From positions 1 to 64,000 of the forward strand of contig NZ_JAGGKP010000008.1 of assembly GCF_017873765.1 (NCBI RefSeq): DNA of 64,000 nucleotides, written 5' to 3'. A program made the translations under genes and the position numbers. The DNA comes from Paenibacillus sediminis. Lineage in GTDB: Bacteria > Bacillota > Bacilli > Paenibacillales > Paenibacillaceae. Shown piece by piece: positions 42,927-51,939 of this stretch. The stretch's first letter is position 1, and every line of letters starts with the position of its first letter. The notes under the pieces are model-generated. The model did not search any database and was not told the DNA's origin. It saw nothing but the letters and a program-made list of their open reading frames with translations.

Positions 42927-44672
42927 TTATTTTTCTTTCGAGTAGTCACGGATACGCGGCGGTATTAGAGATACATCGACGTCTTCATACGAAATTTGCG
43001 GACCGTCTGGCGTCCATGTCGCTTTGGTTGTTTTCAAGAATTCCTCGTCGTTACGGTCAGGGAATTCTGGTTTATAGTGAGCTCCGCGGCTTTCGTTACG
43101 CAGAAGTGCTCCAAGTGTCATCGCCTCAGCAAGCTCGAACATGTTCCACAATTGACGAGTGAACGATGCGCCTTGGTTGTTCCAACGAGATGTATCATTC
43201 ATGTTGATATGATGGTAACGTTCTTTCAGCTCTTTGATTTTGGCGATCGTTGCTTCAAGTTTCTTATTGTGACGTACAACGGTCATGTTGTCCGTCATCC
43301 ATTCGCCAAGCTCTTTGTGAAGAAGATATGCGTTTTCTGTACCTTCCATTTTGATAATGCTTTCGAATTTTTGTTCGTTTTGTTTCTTATAGCGATCGTA
43401 TACCGTCGAAGAAACATCCTCAGCTGATTTTTTGAGTCCTTTAATGTATTCCACAGCTTTAGGACCAGCCACCATACCGCCATAAATAGCAGACAGCAAG
43501 GAGTTTGCCCCCAGACGGTTCGCCCCGTGGTATTGGTAATCACACTCTCCAGCCGCGAATAGTCCTGGGATGTTCGTCATTTGATTGTAGTCAACCCACA
43601 AACCGCCCATGGAATAGTGCACCGCAGGGAAAATTTTCATCGGAATTTTACGAGGGTCATCGCCTACGAATTTTTCATAGATTTCAATAATACCGCCAAG
43701 CTTAACATCTAGTTCCTTCGGATCTTTGTGTGAGAGATCTAGGTACACCATGTTCTCGCCGTTAATACCCAGCTTCTGCTCTACGCACACATTGAAAATT
43801 TCCCGAGTCGCAATGTCCCGCGGAACCAGGTTCCCATACGCAGGATATTTCTCCTCAAGGAAGTACCAAGGCTTACCGTCTTTGTATGTCCAGATCCGGC
43901 CGCCTTCACCGCGGGCAGATTCAGACATAAGACGAAGCTTATCATCTCCTGGAATAGCTGTTGGGTGAATTTGAATGAATTCACCGTTAGCATAATGGAC
44001 GCCTTGTTGATATACAGCACTTGCTGCTGTACCTGTATTGATCACGGAGTTCGTTGTTTTACCGAAAATAATACCAGGACCGCCTGAAGCCAAAATAACT
44101 GCGTCAGAAATGAACGCATGCACTTCCATCGACTTCAAATCTTGAGCGACAATACCGCGGCATACACCTTCATCGTCTACAATAGCCTGGATAAATTCCC
44201 ATCCCTCGCGCTTCGTTACAAGTCCTTCTGATTCCCAGCGGCGAACTTGTTCATCCAGCGCGTACAATAACTGCTGACCTGTTGTCGCTCCGGCAAAAGC
44301 GGTACGGTGATGCTTCGTTCCTCCGAAGCGGCGGAAATCAAGAAGACCTTCCGGAGTCCGGTTAAACATAACCCCCATCCGGTCCATCAAGTGAATAATG
44401 CCAGGTGCCGCTTCAGCCATTGCTTTAACAGGCGGCTGATTCGCGAGGAAATCCCCGCCGTATACTGTATCGTCAAAATGTTCCCAAGGAGAATCGCCTT
44501 CCCCTTTCGTGTTCACGGCACCGTTAATACCGCCTTGCGCACATACCGAGTGAGAACGTTTAACAGGAACAATCGAAAATAAATCTACATGAACGCCGGC
44601 TTCTGCAGCTTTAATGGTTGCCATCAAACCCGCAAGACCGCCGCCGACAATAATAATATTTTTCTTAGCCAT
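42927..44672 (-). CDS. sdhA: Succinate dehydrogenase flavoprotein subunit
   Basis: The 581-residue catalytic subunit carries covalent FAD. The N-terminus has the dinucleotide fold IIIVGGGLAGLMATIKAA, then RSHSVCAQGGINGA with the flavin-linked His. Active-site segments are HPTAIPG and RGEGGRIW, and HYSMGGLWVDYNQM with GECDYQYHGANRLGANSL appears later. The start at 44672 has AAGGAGGG upstream; an earlier TTG/ATG frame to 44759 lacks one. It lies between sdhC and sdhB. A typical Bacillota type, which uses menaquinone and b-type haem in SdhC. Confidence 0.95.
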   Translation of the reverse strand: MAKKNIIIVGGGLAGLMATIKAAEAGVHVDLFSIVPVKRSHSVCAQGGINGAVNTKGEGDSPWEHFDDTVYGGDFLANQPPVKAMAEAAPGIIHLMDRMGVMFNRTPEGLLDFRRFGGTKHHRTAFAGATTGQQLLYALDEQVRRWESEGLVTKREGWEFIQAIVDDEGVCRGIVAQDLKSMEVHAFISDAVILASGGPGIIFGKTTNSVINTGTAASAVYQQGVHYANGEFIQIHPTAIPGDDKLRLMSESARGEGGRIWTYKDGKPWYFLEEKYPAYGNLVPRDIATREIFNVCVEQKLGINGENMVYLDLSHKDPKELDVKLGGIIEIYEKFVGDDPRKIPMKIFPAVHYSMGGLWVDYNQMTNIPGLFAAGECDYQYHGANRLGANSLLSAIYGGMVAGPKAVEYIKGLKKSAEDVSSTVYDRYKKQNEQKFESIIKMEGTENAYLLHKELGEWMTDNMTVVRHNKKLEATIAKIKELKERYHHINMNDTSRWNNQGASFTRQLWNMFELAEAMTLGALLRNESRGAHYKPEFPDRNDEEFLKTTKATWTPDGPQISYEDVDVSLIPPRIRDYSKEK

Positions 44673-44685
44673 CTTTAGACCCTCC

Positions 44686-45354
44686 TTAGCCAATGAATGG
44701 TTGAACAGATTGCATGAGTGAAGCTGCCGCTTGAAATTCTTCCCCGCGGAAAGCGACAAGTGAAAGGATGAACATAAGTGAGATGATTACAAACAGAGTC
44801 ATACAAATGTAGGAAGATACCCGCTGAGCTCTAGGCCCAATCGTAATCCCCCAGCTCACTAGGAAAGACCACAATCCATTGCTGAAGTGGAACACTGCAG
44901 AAATGACACCGATTACATAAAGCGTAAACACAAATGGATTCGATACGATGCTGTTCATGTGTTGACCGAGCTCTTCATGTGTTACATTCCCTAAAGCAAC
45001 TTGGAATCTAGTTTCATACACGTGCCAGATGACAAATATAAATGTAATGACCCCAGTAATACGTTGAAGCAGATATCTAACATTCCGTTCATACCCAAAA
45101 CGTCCGACATTCGGTTTAGCCTGGTAAGCAATATACAAACCGTACACCCCATGATACAAGAGAGGCAGAAAGATGAAGAAAATTTCTAAAAACCATACTA
45201 TCGGCATACTGTTGAGCAATGTGACATAACTGTCGAACTTCTCTTTACCGCCTTCATAAGCCGAAAAGTTGGTCAGCACATGCTCCACAATAAAGGCACC
45301 GAGCGGAATGACGCCTAGCAGTGAATGCAGTTTTCTGGAATAAAACCCTTTCAT
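44686..45354 (-). CDS. sdhC: Succinate dehydrogenase cytochrome b558 subunit
   Basis: The 222-residue membrane anchor has five hydrophobic segments and binds two b haems in Bacillota. Histidines lie at RKLHSLLGVIPLGAFIVEH, LLYHGVYGLYIAY, FVIWHVYETRF and FHFSNGLWSFLVSWG. The first gene of sdhCAB, 13 bases before sdhA. Its 216-base upstream region carries nested palindromes shared with a divergent LysR gene, so regulation from there is likely. Confidence 0.92.
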   Translation of the reverse strand: MKGFYSRKLHSLLGVIPLGAFIVEHVLTNFSAYEGGKEKFDSYVTLLNSMPIVWFLEIFFIFLPLLYHGVYGLYIAYQAKPNVGRFGYERNVRYLLQRITGVITFIFVIWHVYETRFQVALGNVTHEELGQHMNSIVSNPFVFTLYVIGVISAVFHFSNGLWSFLVSWGITIGPRAQRVSSYICMTLFVIISLMFILSLVAFRGEEFQAAASLMQSVQPFIG

Positions 45355-45436
45355 AAATCAGCGTTCCCCTTTCGTAAATAGCGCATTTTCATAATAGATA
45401 GTTCTCCAAACTATTCATACACAACGTTGACCTGGA

Positions 45437-45473
45437 AAATTGTCACAATTTATCGATAAGTTGTGAACAACTT
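45437..45473. promoter_or_regulatory. Nested palindromes in the sdhC-LysR divergent region
   Basis: Three overlapping dyads: AAATTGTCACAATTT (45437-45451), a 22-base near-perfect palindrome centred on TTATCGATAA with CACAA/TTGTG ends (45444-45465), and AAGTTGTGAACAACTT (45458-45473). Such dyads with T-N-A symmetry suit a LysR operator; TTGTGAACAA also resembles redox regulator sites such as Rex. Confidence 0.55.
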
Positions 45474-45570
45474 GTGTCATCCTTCATGTTACTCCTTTTT
45501 TTCTTATAATGGAATTGCAATATAATTATTAAATGTTATAACCTAGACGTATAACGATGAAAGGAGTGGA

Positions 45571-46470
45571 GTGACTTTGCTTGAAGATCTGCACGTTTTT
45601 ACAACGGTGGTTGAGCAATCCAGTCTAAATAAAGCATCCAAGCTGCTGAATCTATCACAGCCGGCATTGTCTCGTAAAGTCGCCAAATTAGAAGAAGAAC
45701 TGGGCGTATCGCTGTTTCATCGCAAAGGAAAAAGGCTCGAGCTTACAAAAATCGGTCAGTTGACCTATACATTTGCACTCGAGCAGCAGCAGCATTATAT
45801 TAAGTTTCTGCAAAATATTGCACAGTTCAGAAATGATGAGCAAAGTACAGTGACGTTAGGTGCTAGTTTAACGACGCTCCAAACGACCCTCCCATCTCTT
45901 GTGAATACGTTCATGGAAAAGCACCCGAATGCAGATCTGAAGCTAATTACCGGCAAAACACACGAAATTGTGTCCTATCTCCGTGACAATAAGGTAGATG
46001 TCGGCATCGTTGCTTCGTCCATTAGCGAATCCGGCCTCCATTGTATTCCGCTTTTTCACGATCACTTGGAGCTAGTACTTCCTAAGCATCATGTAATGAC
46101 GAATTCAAATCATTTGGAAATGGACCAGTTAAACGGTCTTCCCATGATTACATTCTCCAAAGGAACCTGGTATCGTAAACTTATCGATGATTTATTCCTT
46201 CAATATGGAATCATGCCTGACGTTCGTATGGAGATCGATTCTTTCGAAGCCATTATCAGGCTTCTTCCGACATCTAAAGCAGCTGCACTGCTTCCAAAAT
46301 CGTATTTACGCCCTCAATTGCTTGAAGACAATGGATTAACTGTTATACATATGAAAGAACTTGAACAAACGAGACGAACGACATGTCTTATTTATGCTGA
46401 CAAGGCTGAATTAAGCAGGTCCGCTCGTAAGCTCATTTCCGAGACGATGACAGCTTTTCAAGTGGAATAG
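45571..46470 (+). CDS. LysR-family transcription regulator divergent from sdhC
   Basis: A 299-residue LysR protein. HTH region is DLHVFTTVVEQSSLNKASKLLNLSQPALSRKVAKLEEELG; effector part starts VTLGASLTTLQTTLPSLVNTFMEKHPNADLKLITG. The GTG start has AAGGAG only four bases before; TTG at 45577 would give more usual spacing of ten. The gene divides from sdhCAB, with three palindromes in between, which suggests it controls that operon and itself. It is related to regulators of carbon metabolism (CitR/CcpC types) in general shape only; no closer name is claimed. Confidence 0.86.
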   Translation: MTLLEDLHVFTTVVEQSSLNKASKLLNLSQPALSRKVAKLEEELGVSLFHRKGKRLELTKIGQLTYTFALEQQQHYIKFLQNIAQFRNDEQSTVTLGASLTTLQTTLPSLVNTFMEKHPNADLKLITGKTHEIVSYLRDNKVDVGIVASSISESGLHCIPLFHDHLELVLPKHHVMTNSNHLEMDQLNGLPMITFSKGTWYRKLIDDLFLQYGIMPDVRMEIDSFEAIIRLLPTSKAAALLPKSYLRPQLLEDNGLTVIHMKELEQTRRTTCLIYADKAELSRSARKLISETMTAFQVE

Positions 46471-46488
46471 GTCTTAAAAACAAACAAA

Positions 46489-46524
46489 GAATCCTCCTGT
46501 GTTACTAAAAACACAGGAGGATTC
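46489..46524 (-). terminator. Terminator of the cation/proton antiporter gene
   Basis: GAATCCTCCTGTGT pairs with ACACAGGAGGATTC; on the minus strand TTTGTTTGTTTTT follows. Confidence 0.8.
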
Positions 46525-46525
46525 G

Positions 46526-47749
46526 CTATTCTTCCAGTCCAAGTTTGCGTGCAGCTAGAGCAGTTGTACTGGCTTGTACGATAATCGTCAATACGATCGC
46601 CATAAAAGCAATCGCTGAAATCTCACGTGCATGGGCGATTCCCATGCCTGCAATCATTCCAGAGAGGGCTGCCGGAATAACGCCTGTCTCCCGAACCCAA
46701 GACATAAACAAAAGTTCACGCCAAGTCCATTTTGTCTTACGATCTGGAAGAGCACACAGCAGAACGGTAATAGGTCTTGCAATGAACATGAGCACAAGGA
46801 CAGCAGCAAGACTCGGCCAGAAATACGTGCTAAGTACGCCAAAATTCACTTGGCTGCCGAGAAGCATAAAGATGAGCATCCTCATCATAACCGCCGAATT
46901 ATCCGCAAATGAGCTGGTCTCATCCAGCTTGTCTTGCATCGATAGACCGAATTGATGCGCGTTGCCCCAAATTAAACCAGCAACAAAAGTAGCCATAAAG
47001 CCGCTTACACCGAGTATATCACCTACGAGATAGGAGCCGAGTGCAACCACAATCATTCCGATCGTCGTATATTCCCGCAATATTCCGTGTTTCTTATGAG
47101 CAACTAAATAGGTTAGGATGAGGGATACAACGATACCTACCAATATTCCGCCAATCGCCGTTTTCAGAAAATCCCACGACATCGCTCCGAAATCAAGTGT
47201 TCCCTTGCCGCTAGCCACAGCGAGTAAAGAAAACGTAACGATCGATCCAGTCGCATCGTTAAATGCGGATTCGCTCTCTACCGTCTCACGAACCCGCTGC
47301 TTAATCCTCACCTGCTTAAAGACAGGCATAATGGACGCGGGGTCCGTTGAAGCGATAACAGCCGCCGCTAGGAAAGAATAAATCCATTCCATCCCAAACA
47401 AGTAGTGTACTGCAACCCCAACAAGGGCCATCGTAATTAACACGCCTGGTACGCTTAGTAAAGTAAGAGTAATCCATACTTTACGGATTCCGCTAAAATG
47501 AATGTTTCTTCCCCCATCAAACAGAATCAGCGAAGAGCCTACCGTTAAAATAAGCTGATTCGTCAGTGAACTGCTCGTTTCACTAATAAGGTGAAGGCCT
47601 TGACCTAGAAGCATCCCTGCGGCAATAAACAAGACAACATCCGGCAGTTTAAGAAATGCCGCTAATTTCCCGGCAATCATCCCTACACTCAATATAAAGA
47701 TCAGTAAAATTAATAAATGTTGAATGATATCTGTAGTTGAGCTTTCCAT
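46526..47749 (-). CDS. CPA1-family cation/proton antiporter
   Basis: A 407-residue Na+ or K+/H+ exchanger with about 12 hydrophobic segments: LPDVVLFIAAGMLLGQ, a helix with ASTDPASIMPVFKQ, and SESAFNDATGSIVTF with the two acidic residues of the transport site (ND). Length and lack of a cytoplasmic C-domain agree with a short NhaP/CvrA-type antiporter. It follows the ktr potassium genes on the same strand with 24 bases between, so it may be read with them under c-di-AMP control, which would make biological sense, though the operon is not proven. Confidence 0.85.
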   Translation of the reverse strand: MESSTTDIIQHLLILLIFILSVGMIAGKLAAFLKLPDVVLFIAAGMLLGQGLHLISETSSSLTNQLILTVGSSLILFDGGRNIHFSGIRKVWITLTLLSVPGVLITMALVGVAVHYLFGMEWIYSFLAAAVIASTDPASIMPVFKQVRIKQRVRETVESESAFNDATGSIVTFSLLAVASGKGTLDFGAMSWDFLKTAIGGILVGIVVSLILTYLVAHKKHGILREYTTIGMIVVALGSYLVGDILGVSGFMATFVAGLIWGNAHQFGLSMQDKLDETSSFADNSAVMMRMLIFMLLGSQVNFGVLSTYFWPSLAAVLVLMFIARPITVLLCALPDRKTKWTWRELLFMSWVRETGVIPAALSGMIAGMGIAHAREISAIAFMAIVLTIIVQASTTALAARKLGLEE

Positions 47750-47773
47750 GAGTGTATTTGCACCTTCGTTTTT

Positions 47774-48454
47774 TTAATTTTTGTTGACAACCTCAGCTTC
47801 AAAGCCGTCAATTTTTTCATTTGCGCCAATGATAACCATGATATCGCCCTTCTGAAGGTGGTCAAGAGCTGTGGGTGCTACGATGACCCCATTCGGCTTA
47901 TGGAGGGCGACGATACTGCAGCCAAAACGGGCGCGCGGATTAAGCTCTGCCAGTGTCTTACCATGCAACTGCTCAGGCACTGTCATTTCCACGATACTAT
48001 AATCTTTAGACAGCTCGATATAGTCGAGTAAGTTTGGCGTTACAAGTTGATGAGCTACGCGGATTCCCATATCCCGCTCTGGGAAGATCACACGATCTAC
48101 GCCTATCTTCTCCAGTGCGCGGCCATGGAGTGTCGTTATTGCCTTAGCAACAACCGTTTTTACTCCTAAATCTTTTAATAAAATCGCTGCTAAAATACTC
48201 ATTTGAATGTCGTTTCCAATGGCGACAATCCCGCAATCAAAGTTGCGTATGCCGAGCGACCTCAGCACTTCTTCATCTGTGGCATCCGCCACAACGGCAT
48301 GAGTAAGCAATTCACTCATATCGTTTACGACTTCCTCATCTCGGTCAATGCCTAGTACCTCGTAGCCTAGATCCATTAATTCCGTAGCTAGAGCGCCGCC
48401 AAATCGTCCAAGACCGATTACTGCAAACTGCTGTTTTTTCATCTCTCTGTTCAA
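47774..48454 (-). CDS. ktrA: Potassium uptake gating subunit KtrA/KtrC
   Basis: A 226-residue cytoplasmic RCK protein which gates a KtrB/D channel. NAD/ATP-binding N-terminal part is AVIGLGRFGGALATELMDLG followed by GIDRDEE; DATDEEVLRSLGIRNFDCGIVAIG continues the Rossmann fold. The C-terminal TrkA_C domain (about residues 140-222, LAELNPRARFGCSIVALHKPNG) is the site where c-di-AMP binds in related proteins. KtrA versus KtrC cannot be told by eye. The gene begins five bases after the channel gene ends. Confidence 0.88.
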   Translation of the reverse strand: MNREMKKQQFAVIGLGRFGGALATELMDLGYEVLGIDRDEEVVNDMSELLTHAVVADATDEEVLRSLGIRNFDCGIVAIGNDIQMSILAAILLKDLGVKTVVAKAITTLHGRALEKIGVDRVIFPERDMGIRVAHQLVTPNLLDYIELSKDYSIVEMTVPEQLHGKTLAELNPRARFGCSIVALHKPNGVIVAPTALDHLQKGDIMVIIGANEKIDGFEAEVVNKN

Positions 48455-48459
48455 ACTCC

Positions 48460-49794
48460 TTATCCAATGATCATTTTACCCTCTGGATGACGGTACAATT
48501 CTTTACCTTTCTTAGGCCCCAGTGCATAAGCTAATGTGAGCGGACCAAGGCGGCCTGCAAACATCGTAAAACTAATCACTAGTTTCCCAACCAAAGTAAG
48601 GTGCGGTGTTAATCCCATCGTTAGACCAACGGTTCCAAACGCGGATGTTGTTTCAAATAAAATCATTAAGAAGCTGCCGCTCTCCGTTGTGGATAGAAAC
48701 ATGGATACGGCAACGACTAGAAATAATGCAAGCAGTGTAATCGTCAATGCTTTGAAAATTCGATCCTGTGCTAGACGATAACGGTAAATGACAATATCGT
48801 CTCTGCCGCGGATCATCGCGCCAACAGCACCAAGCATAATGGTAAAGGTTGTTGTCTTAATACCGCCGCCAGTTGATCCTGGAGATGCACCAATGAACAT
48901 CAGTATGATAATGAAAAACTGTGTAGCCTGCCGCAAACCGCCAATGTCAAGCGTATTGGCTCCTGCAGTACGCGGGGTCACAGACTGAAAGAATGAGGCG
49001 AGTATTTTGCCTCCCCAGTTAAGGGAACCGAGTGTTCTTGGGTTCGTGAATTCGAAGACGAAGATGACTAGCGCACCGACGACGATCAGGGTCGCAGTCA
49101 TCGTTAGGACCACTTTCGAATGCAAAGAAAGTTTACGATTTTTTCGGTAGTCTACGAGATCCGACAGCACAATAAATCCGATACCGCCTGAAACAATAAG
49201 GAACATAGCAACAAAGTTGACAACCGGATCGTATACATAGCCTGTTAAGCTGCGGAACCCTCCGAACAAATCAAATCCTGCATTATTAAACAGAGATACT
49301 GCATGGAAAACGCCGAAATAAGCGGCTTTGCCTATCGGAAAGTCAAAGGCCCAGCGAATCGTAAATATGAGCGCGGCGCAGCTTTCAATCAAGAGCGAAA
49401 ACAGCAGCACTTTACGAATAAGCCGTACAATACCTTCCATCGAGTTTTGGTTCATGGCCTCTTGGAGAACGAGACGGTCACGCAGCGAAATTTTCCGTTT
49501 CAATACGAGGGAGAATAACGTCGCCATCGTCATAAATCCGAGTCCGCCAACTTGAATCAATAACATAATAACGACTTGCCCAAACGTTGTAAAAAATGTA
49601 CCTGTGTCTTTGACGACAAGACCGGTCACACAAGTAGCCGATGTCGCTGTGAACAGCGCATCAATAAAGCTTAACGGCTCATCTGACGTGGTGGAGATGG
49701 GAAGCATCAGAAGAAATGAACCAATGAGAATAATCGCTGCAAATCCCAATACTAAAATTTGTGGGGGCGAGAGCCGAAGCCATTTCCAATTCAT
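48460..49794 (-). CDS. ktrB: Potassium uptake channel subunit KtrB/KtrD (TrkH family)
   Basis: A 444-residue channel protein of SKT superfamily with four pore-loop repeats: SATCVTGLVVKDT, NAGFDLFGGFR, GASPGSTGGGIKTTT and SAFGTVGLTMGLT, each with the selectivity glycine. Its start is well defined by GAGGTG before ATG. The operon is preceded by a c-di-AMP riboswitch and terminator, so high c-di-AMP (high K+) shuts transcription. B versus D assignment is by linkage with the RCK gene. Confidence 0.9.
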   Translation of the reverse strand: MNWKWLRLSPPQILVLGFAAIILIGSFLLMLPISTTSDEPLSFIDALFTATSATCVTGLVVKDTGTFFTTFGQVVIMLLIQVGGLGFMTMATLFSLVLKRKISLRDRLVLQEAMNQNSMEGIVRLIRKVLLFSLLIESCAALIFTIRWAFDFPIGKAAYFGVFHAVSLFNNAGFDLFGGFRSLTGYVYDPVVNFVAMFLIVSGGIGFIVLSDLVDYRKNRKLSLHSKVVLTMTATLIVVGALVIFVFEFTNPRTLGSLNWGGKILASFFQSVTPRTAGANTLDIGGLRQATQFFIIILMFIGASPGSTGGGIKTTTFTIMLGAVGAMIRGRDDIVIYRYRLAQDRIFKALTITLLALFLVVAVSMFLSTTESGSFLMILFETTSAFGTVGLTMGLTPHLTLVGKLVISFTMFAGRLGPLTLAYALGPKKGKELYRHPEGKMIIG

Positions 49795-49820
49795 TCACAT
49801 TTCACCTCATTAGTATTAAC

Positions 49821-49851
49821 AAAAAAAAAGAAGCACTGGAAATCCAATGCC
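49821..49851 (-). terminator. Riboswitch expression-platform terminator
   Basis: On the minus strand GCATTGG, loop ATTT, CCAGTGC, then TTC and nine T. It sits between the aptamer and ktrB, as expected for a transcriptional OFF switch. Confidence 0.85.
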
Positions 49852-49854
49852 GCT

Positions 49855-49985
49855 TATCTGGGTTGGTTCCTGCTGCAAAGGCCTACGAGGTTAGCTGACG
49901 GATTCGGGCATGCACAGTTTGCCCTATTCGCTGTGCTCTAAGCATAGCGTAATTCACCCCAAAGGTTTGGTTCCCCCGTTTTCTA
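49855..49985 (-). promoter_or_regulatory. c-di-AMP riboswitch (ydaO/yuaA)
   Basis: Minus-strand leader of the ktr operon. It holds conserved blocks of ydaO-yuaA RNA: GGGGGAACCAAA, TTGGGGTGAATT, AGGGC, then CCCGAATCCGTCAGCTAA with CCTCGTAGGC. In Bacillus the same RNA sits before ktrAB. Recognition is by eye; boundaries are about. Confidence 0.88.
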
Positions 49986-50022
49986 ATTAAGGAAATTCGG
50001 CCATATATTCAATTGCATAGTG

Positions 50023-50052
50023 ATTATAATACTTTATTACGTCACATCACAA
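50023..50052 (-). promoter_or_regulatory. Promoter of the riboswitch-controlled ktr operon
   Basis: Minus strand TTGTGA, 18 bases, TATAAT. The -10 is perfect and the -35 four of six. It lies about 40 bases before the aptamer. Confidence 0.5.
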
Positions 50053-50238
50053 AGCGATTTTTCATGAAAAAGGGATGAAATTAACGGAAAAGACGATAAT
50101 CTATGATGTAGAGCTATTATTATCTGCATTTTACGAAAGTTTACCCCTGCTTTTCATCACTTATTTTCATAAAATTCTGTTTGTTCAATATGATGTATGG
50201 TACAACTATGTTATCAACACTTTTGAAGGAGGATTTAA
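50053..50238. other. Leader of the CPBP protease gene
   Basis: No gene or clear hairpin is seen. The last bases hold AAGGAGG before the start codon at 50239. A promoter for the protease must be here but no convincing pair was found. Confidence 0.4.
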
Positions 50239-51939
50239 ATGAATCCCACTGGGCAACCGTTAACACTACGCATCAATCATAAAAGATTGGGGCTGCTTGC
50301 GGCCATCGGTCTCGTTATTTTTTTGTTCTTACAAGTATTCCCTAGTACAGCTTCCGATACATTAGAAATCCAGTCAACAAAAATCATTTCCAAAGAAAAA
50401 GCTGCTGAAGCTGCGAAAACGTTTATACAATCGCACTTTGACAACATAACTACACTAGGAAAACCTATTATCACCTATCAATCCAAGTCTGATTTATATG
50501 GTTATTTGTCCAAAGAGAACCTGCTCAAATCTTATAATAAGAAATTCGAAAAGAAAGTCCCTTATGATGTATACCGGGTTCGTTATACCGACGTAGATCA
50601 ATCAGGCCATTACATCGATGTAGATGTTCATATGACAACCGGCAAAGTCGTGGGGTACACGATCGATTCCATGAAATCTGAGTATAGTATGAACCTTATT
50701 TTTAACGAAAAATCGGAGCAAAGGAAACAAAGCGTTCAGCGGAATCTAGAGGGCAATCTATCGTTATCAGACAAAGAGAGTCTCGCCGCACCTGTACTTA
50801 AGGAATGGGGCTACAGTAAACAGTCACTTACGCTAGTTACCAAAGACAATGAACCAGGTCTCGTATATACTGTACCCAATTCAAAAATTGGGAATTCCCA
50901 ATTGGAGCTGAAATTTTCTTTCGTAGACGGTGAAATTCGGTCCTTTGAACCAACCTTTACGGTGCCAGCGTCTCATACTGCTTATGTGAAATCGGAGACG
51001 ACCAAAGCGAAATGGATGACTTTCGCTGGATATGCCTTTTTAACTTTTGTACTCGGCATTCTGGCCATCGTATACAGCATCATCACAAGAGCGCATACGT
51101 CATTTAAACGCGGTATTTTTCTAACCATTTTATATTTTGTCATATCGATGGCTGGAACATATAACATGCTTCCTCTGCTCGAAGGAGAAGGATTAACGGA
51201 CGGTTATCTTGTATTCGGCATTTTATTTCAAGCGGTGTTCACTTTATTCATGTGCGCTCTGCTCTATTTCTCACTTGTAGGCGGGAATGGCTTGTGGAAA
51301 AAAGAAGGGCTGAATCCGTGGCCCCGTGCCAAAGAACCAGGTTACGGCAAATATGTTCTGAATAGTATGATTGTCGGCTACGAATGGGCCTTCATTCTGC
51401 TAGGCGTACAGTCCATTATTTATATTATTCTGGAAAATACAATTCACACGTGGTCGACGACCGATACGTCTCAGTCGCCGTACAATATGCTCTATCCATG
51501 GTTATTCCCTACGATGGCGTGGCTGGCTGGTATTTCAGAAGAAGCAACCTATCGTCTGTTCGGCATTAAGATGATGAAGAAAATCGTGAAGAACACGTTC
51601 TTAGCCTGTTTAATCCCGACTATTATTTGGGCGTTCGGCCATACTCTATACCCAATTTATCCGGTCGTCTCACGTCCAATTGAATTAATCATTATAGGCT
51701 TACTGTTTAGTTTTATTTTCTTAAGATACGGATTTATTGCGGTTATGTTCGCGCATGTCATTTTCGATAGCATTTTGATGGGATACGGCTTAGTAACGGT
51801 AGGAGGAACGCTCAATATCTCTGTAGGCATCGCTTCCATCATCATACCTGCGATCGTTGCATATATCATTTATTTGTTTAACCCTGCAAAAAAAGAGAAG
51901 CCGTATGTTACGACTCCTCATCTTGAAGGGCAGCAATAA
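50239..51939 (+). CDS. CPBP-family intramembrane protease
   Basis: A 566-residue protein. Helix near the N-terminus ([18 protein letters not shown]) is followed by a 230-residue extracytoplasmic domain with two PepSY-like halves, then about eight hydrophobic segments. The CPBP catalytic motifs are [11 protein letters not shown] (EExxxR), [10 protein letters not shown] (FxxxH) and HVIFDSILM (HxxxD). The large N-terminal domain is unusual for CPBP enzymes and could hold a substrate or inhibitor. Relatives are Abi, CAAX-like proteases; the substrate is unknown. It overlaps the end of uvrC by 32 bases on the opposite strand. Confidence 0.88.
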   Translation: MNPTGQPLTLRINHKRLGLLAAIGLVIFLFLQVFPSTASDTLEIQSTKIISKEKAAEAAKTFIQSHFDNITTLGKPIITYQSKSDLYGYLSKENLLKSYNKKFEKKVPYDVYRVRYTDVDQSGHYIDVDVHMTTGKVVGYTIDSMKSEYSMNLIFNEKSEQRKQSVQRNLEGNLSLSDKESLAAPVLKEWGYSKQSLTLVTKDNEPGLVYTVPNSKIGNSQLELKFSFVDGEIRSFEPTFTVPASHTAYVKSETTKAKWMTFAGYAFLTFVLGILAIVYSIITRAHTSFKRGIFLTILYFVISMAGTYNMLPLLEGEGLTDGYLVFGILFQAVFTLFMCALLYFSLVGGNGLWKKEGLNPWPRAKEPGYGKYVLNSMIVGYEWAFILLGVQSIIYIILENTIHTWSTTDTSQSPYNMLYPWLFPTMAWLAGISEEATYRLFGIKMMKKIVKNTFLACLIPTIIWAFGHTLYPIYPVVSRPIELIIIGLLFSFIFLRYGFIAVMFAHVIFDSILMGYGLVTVGGTLNISVGIASIIIPAIVAYIIYLFNPAKKEKPYVTTPHLEGQQ

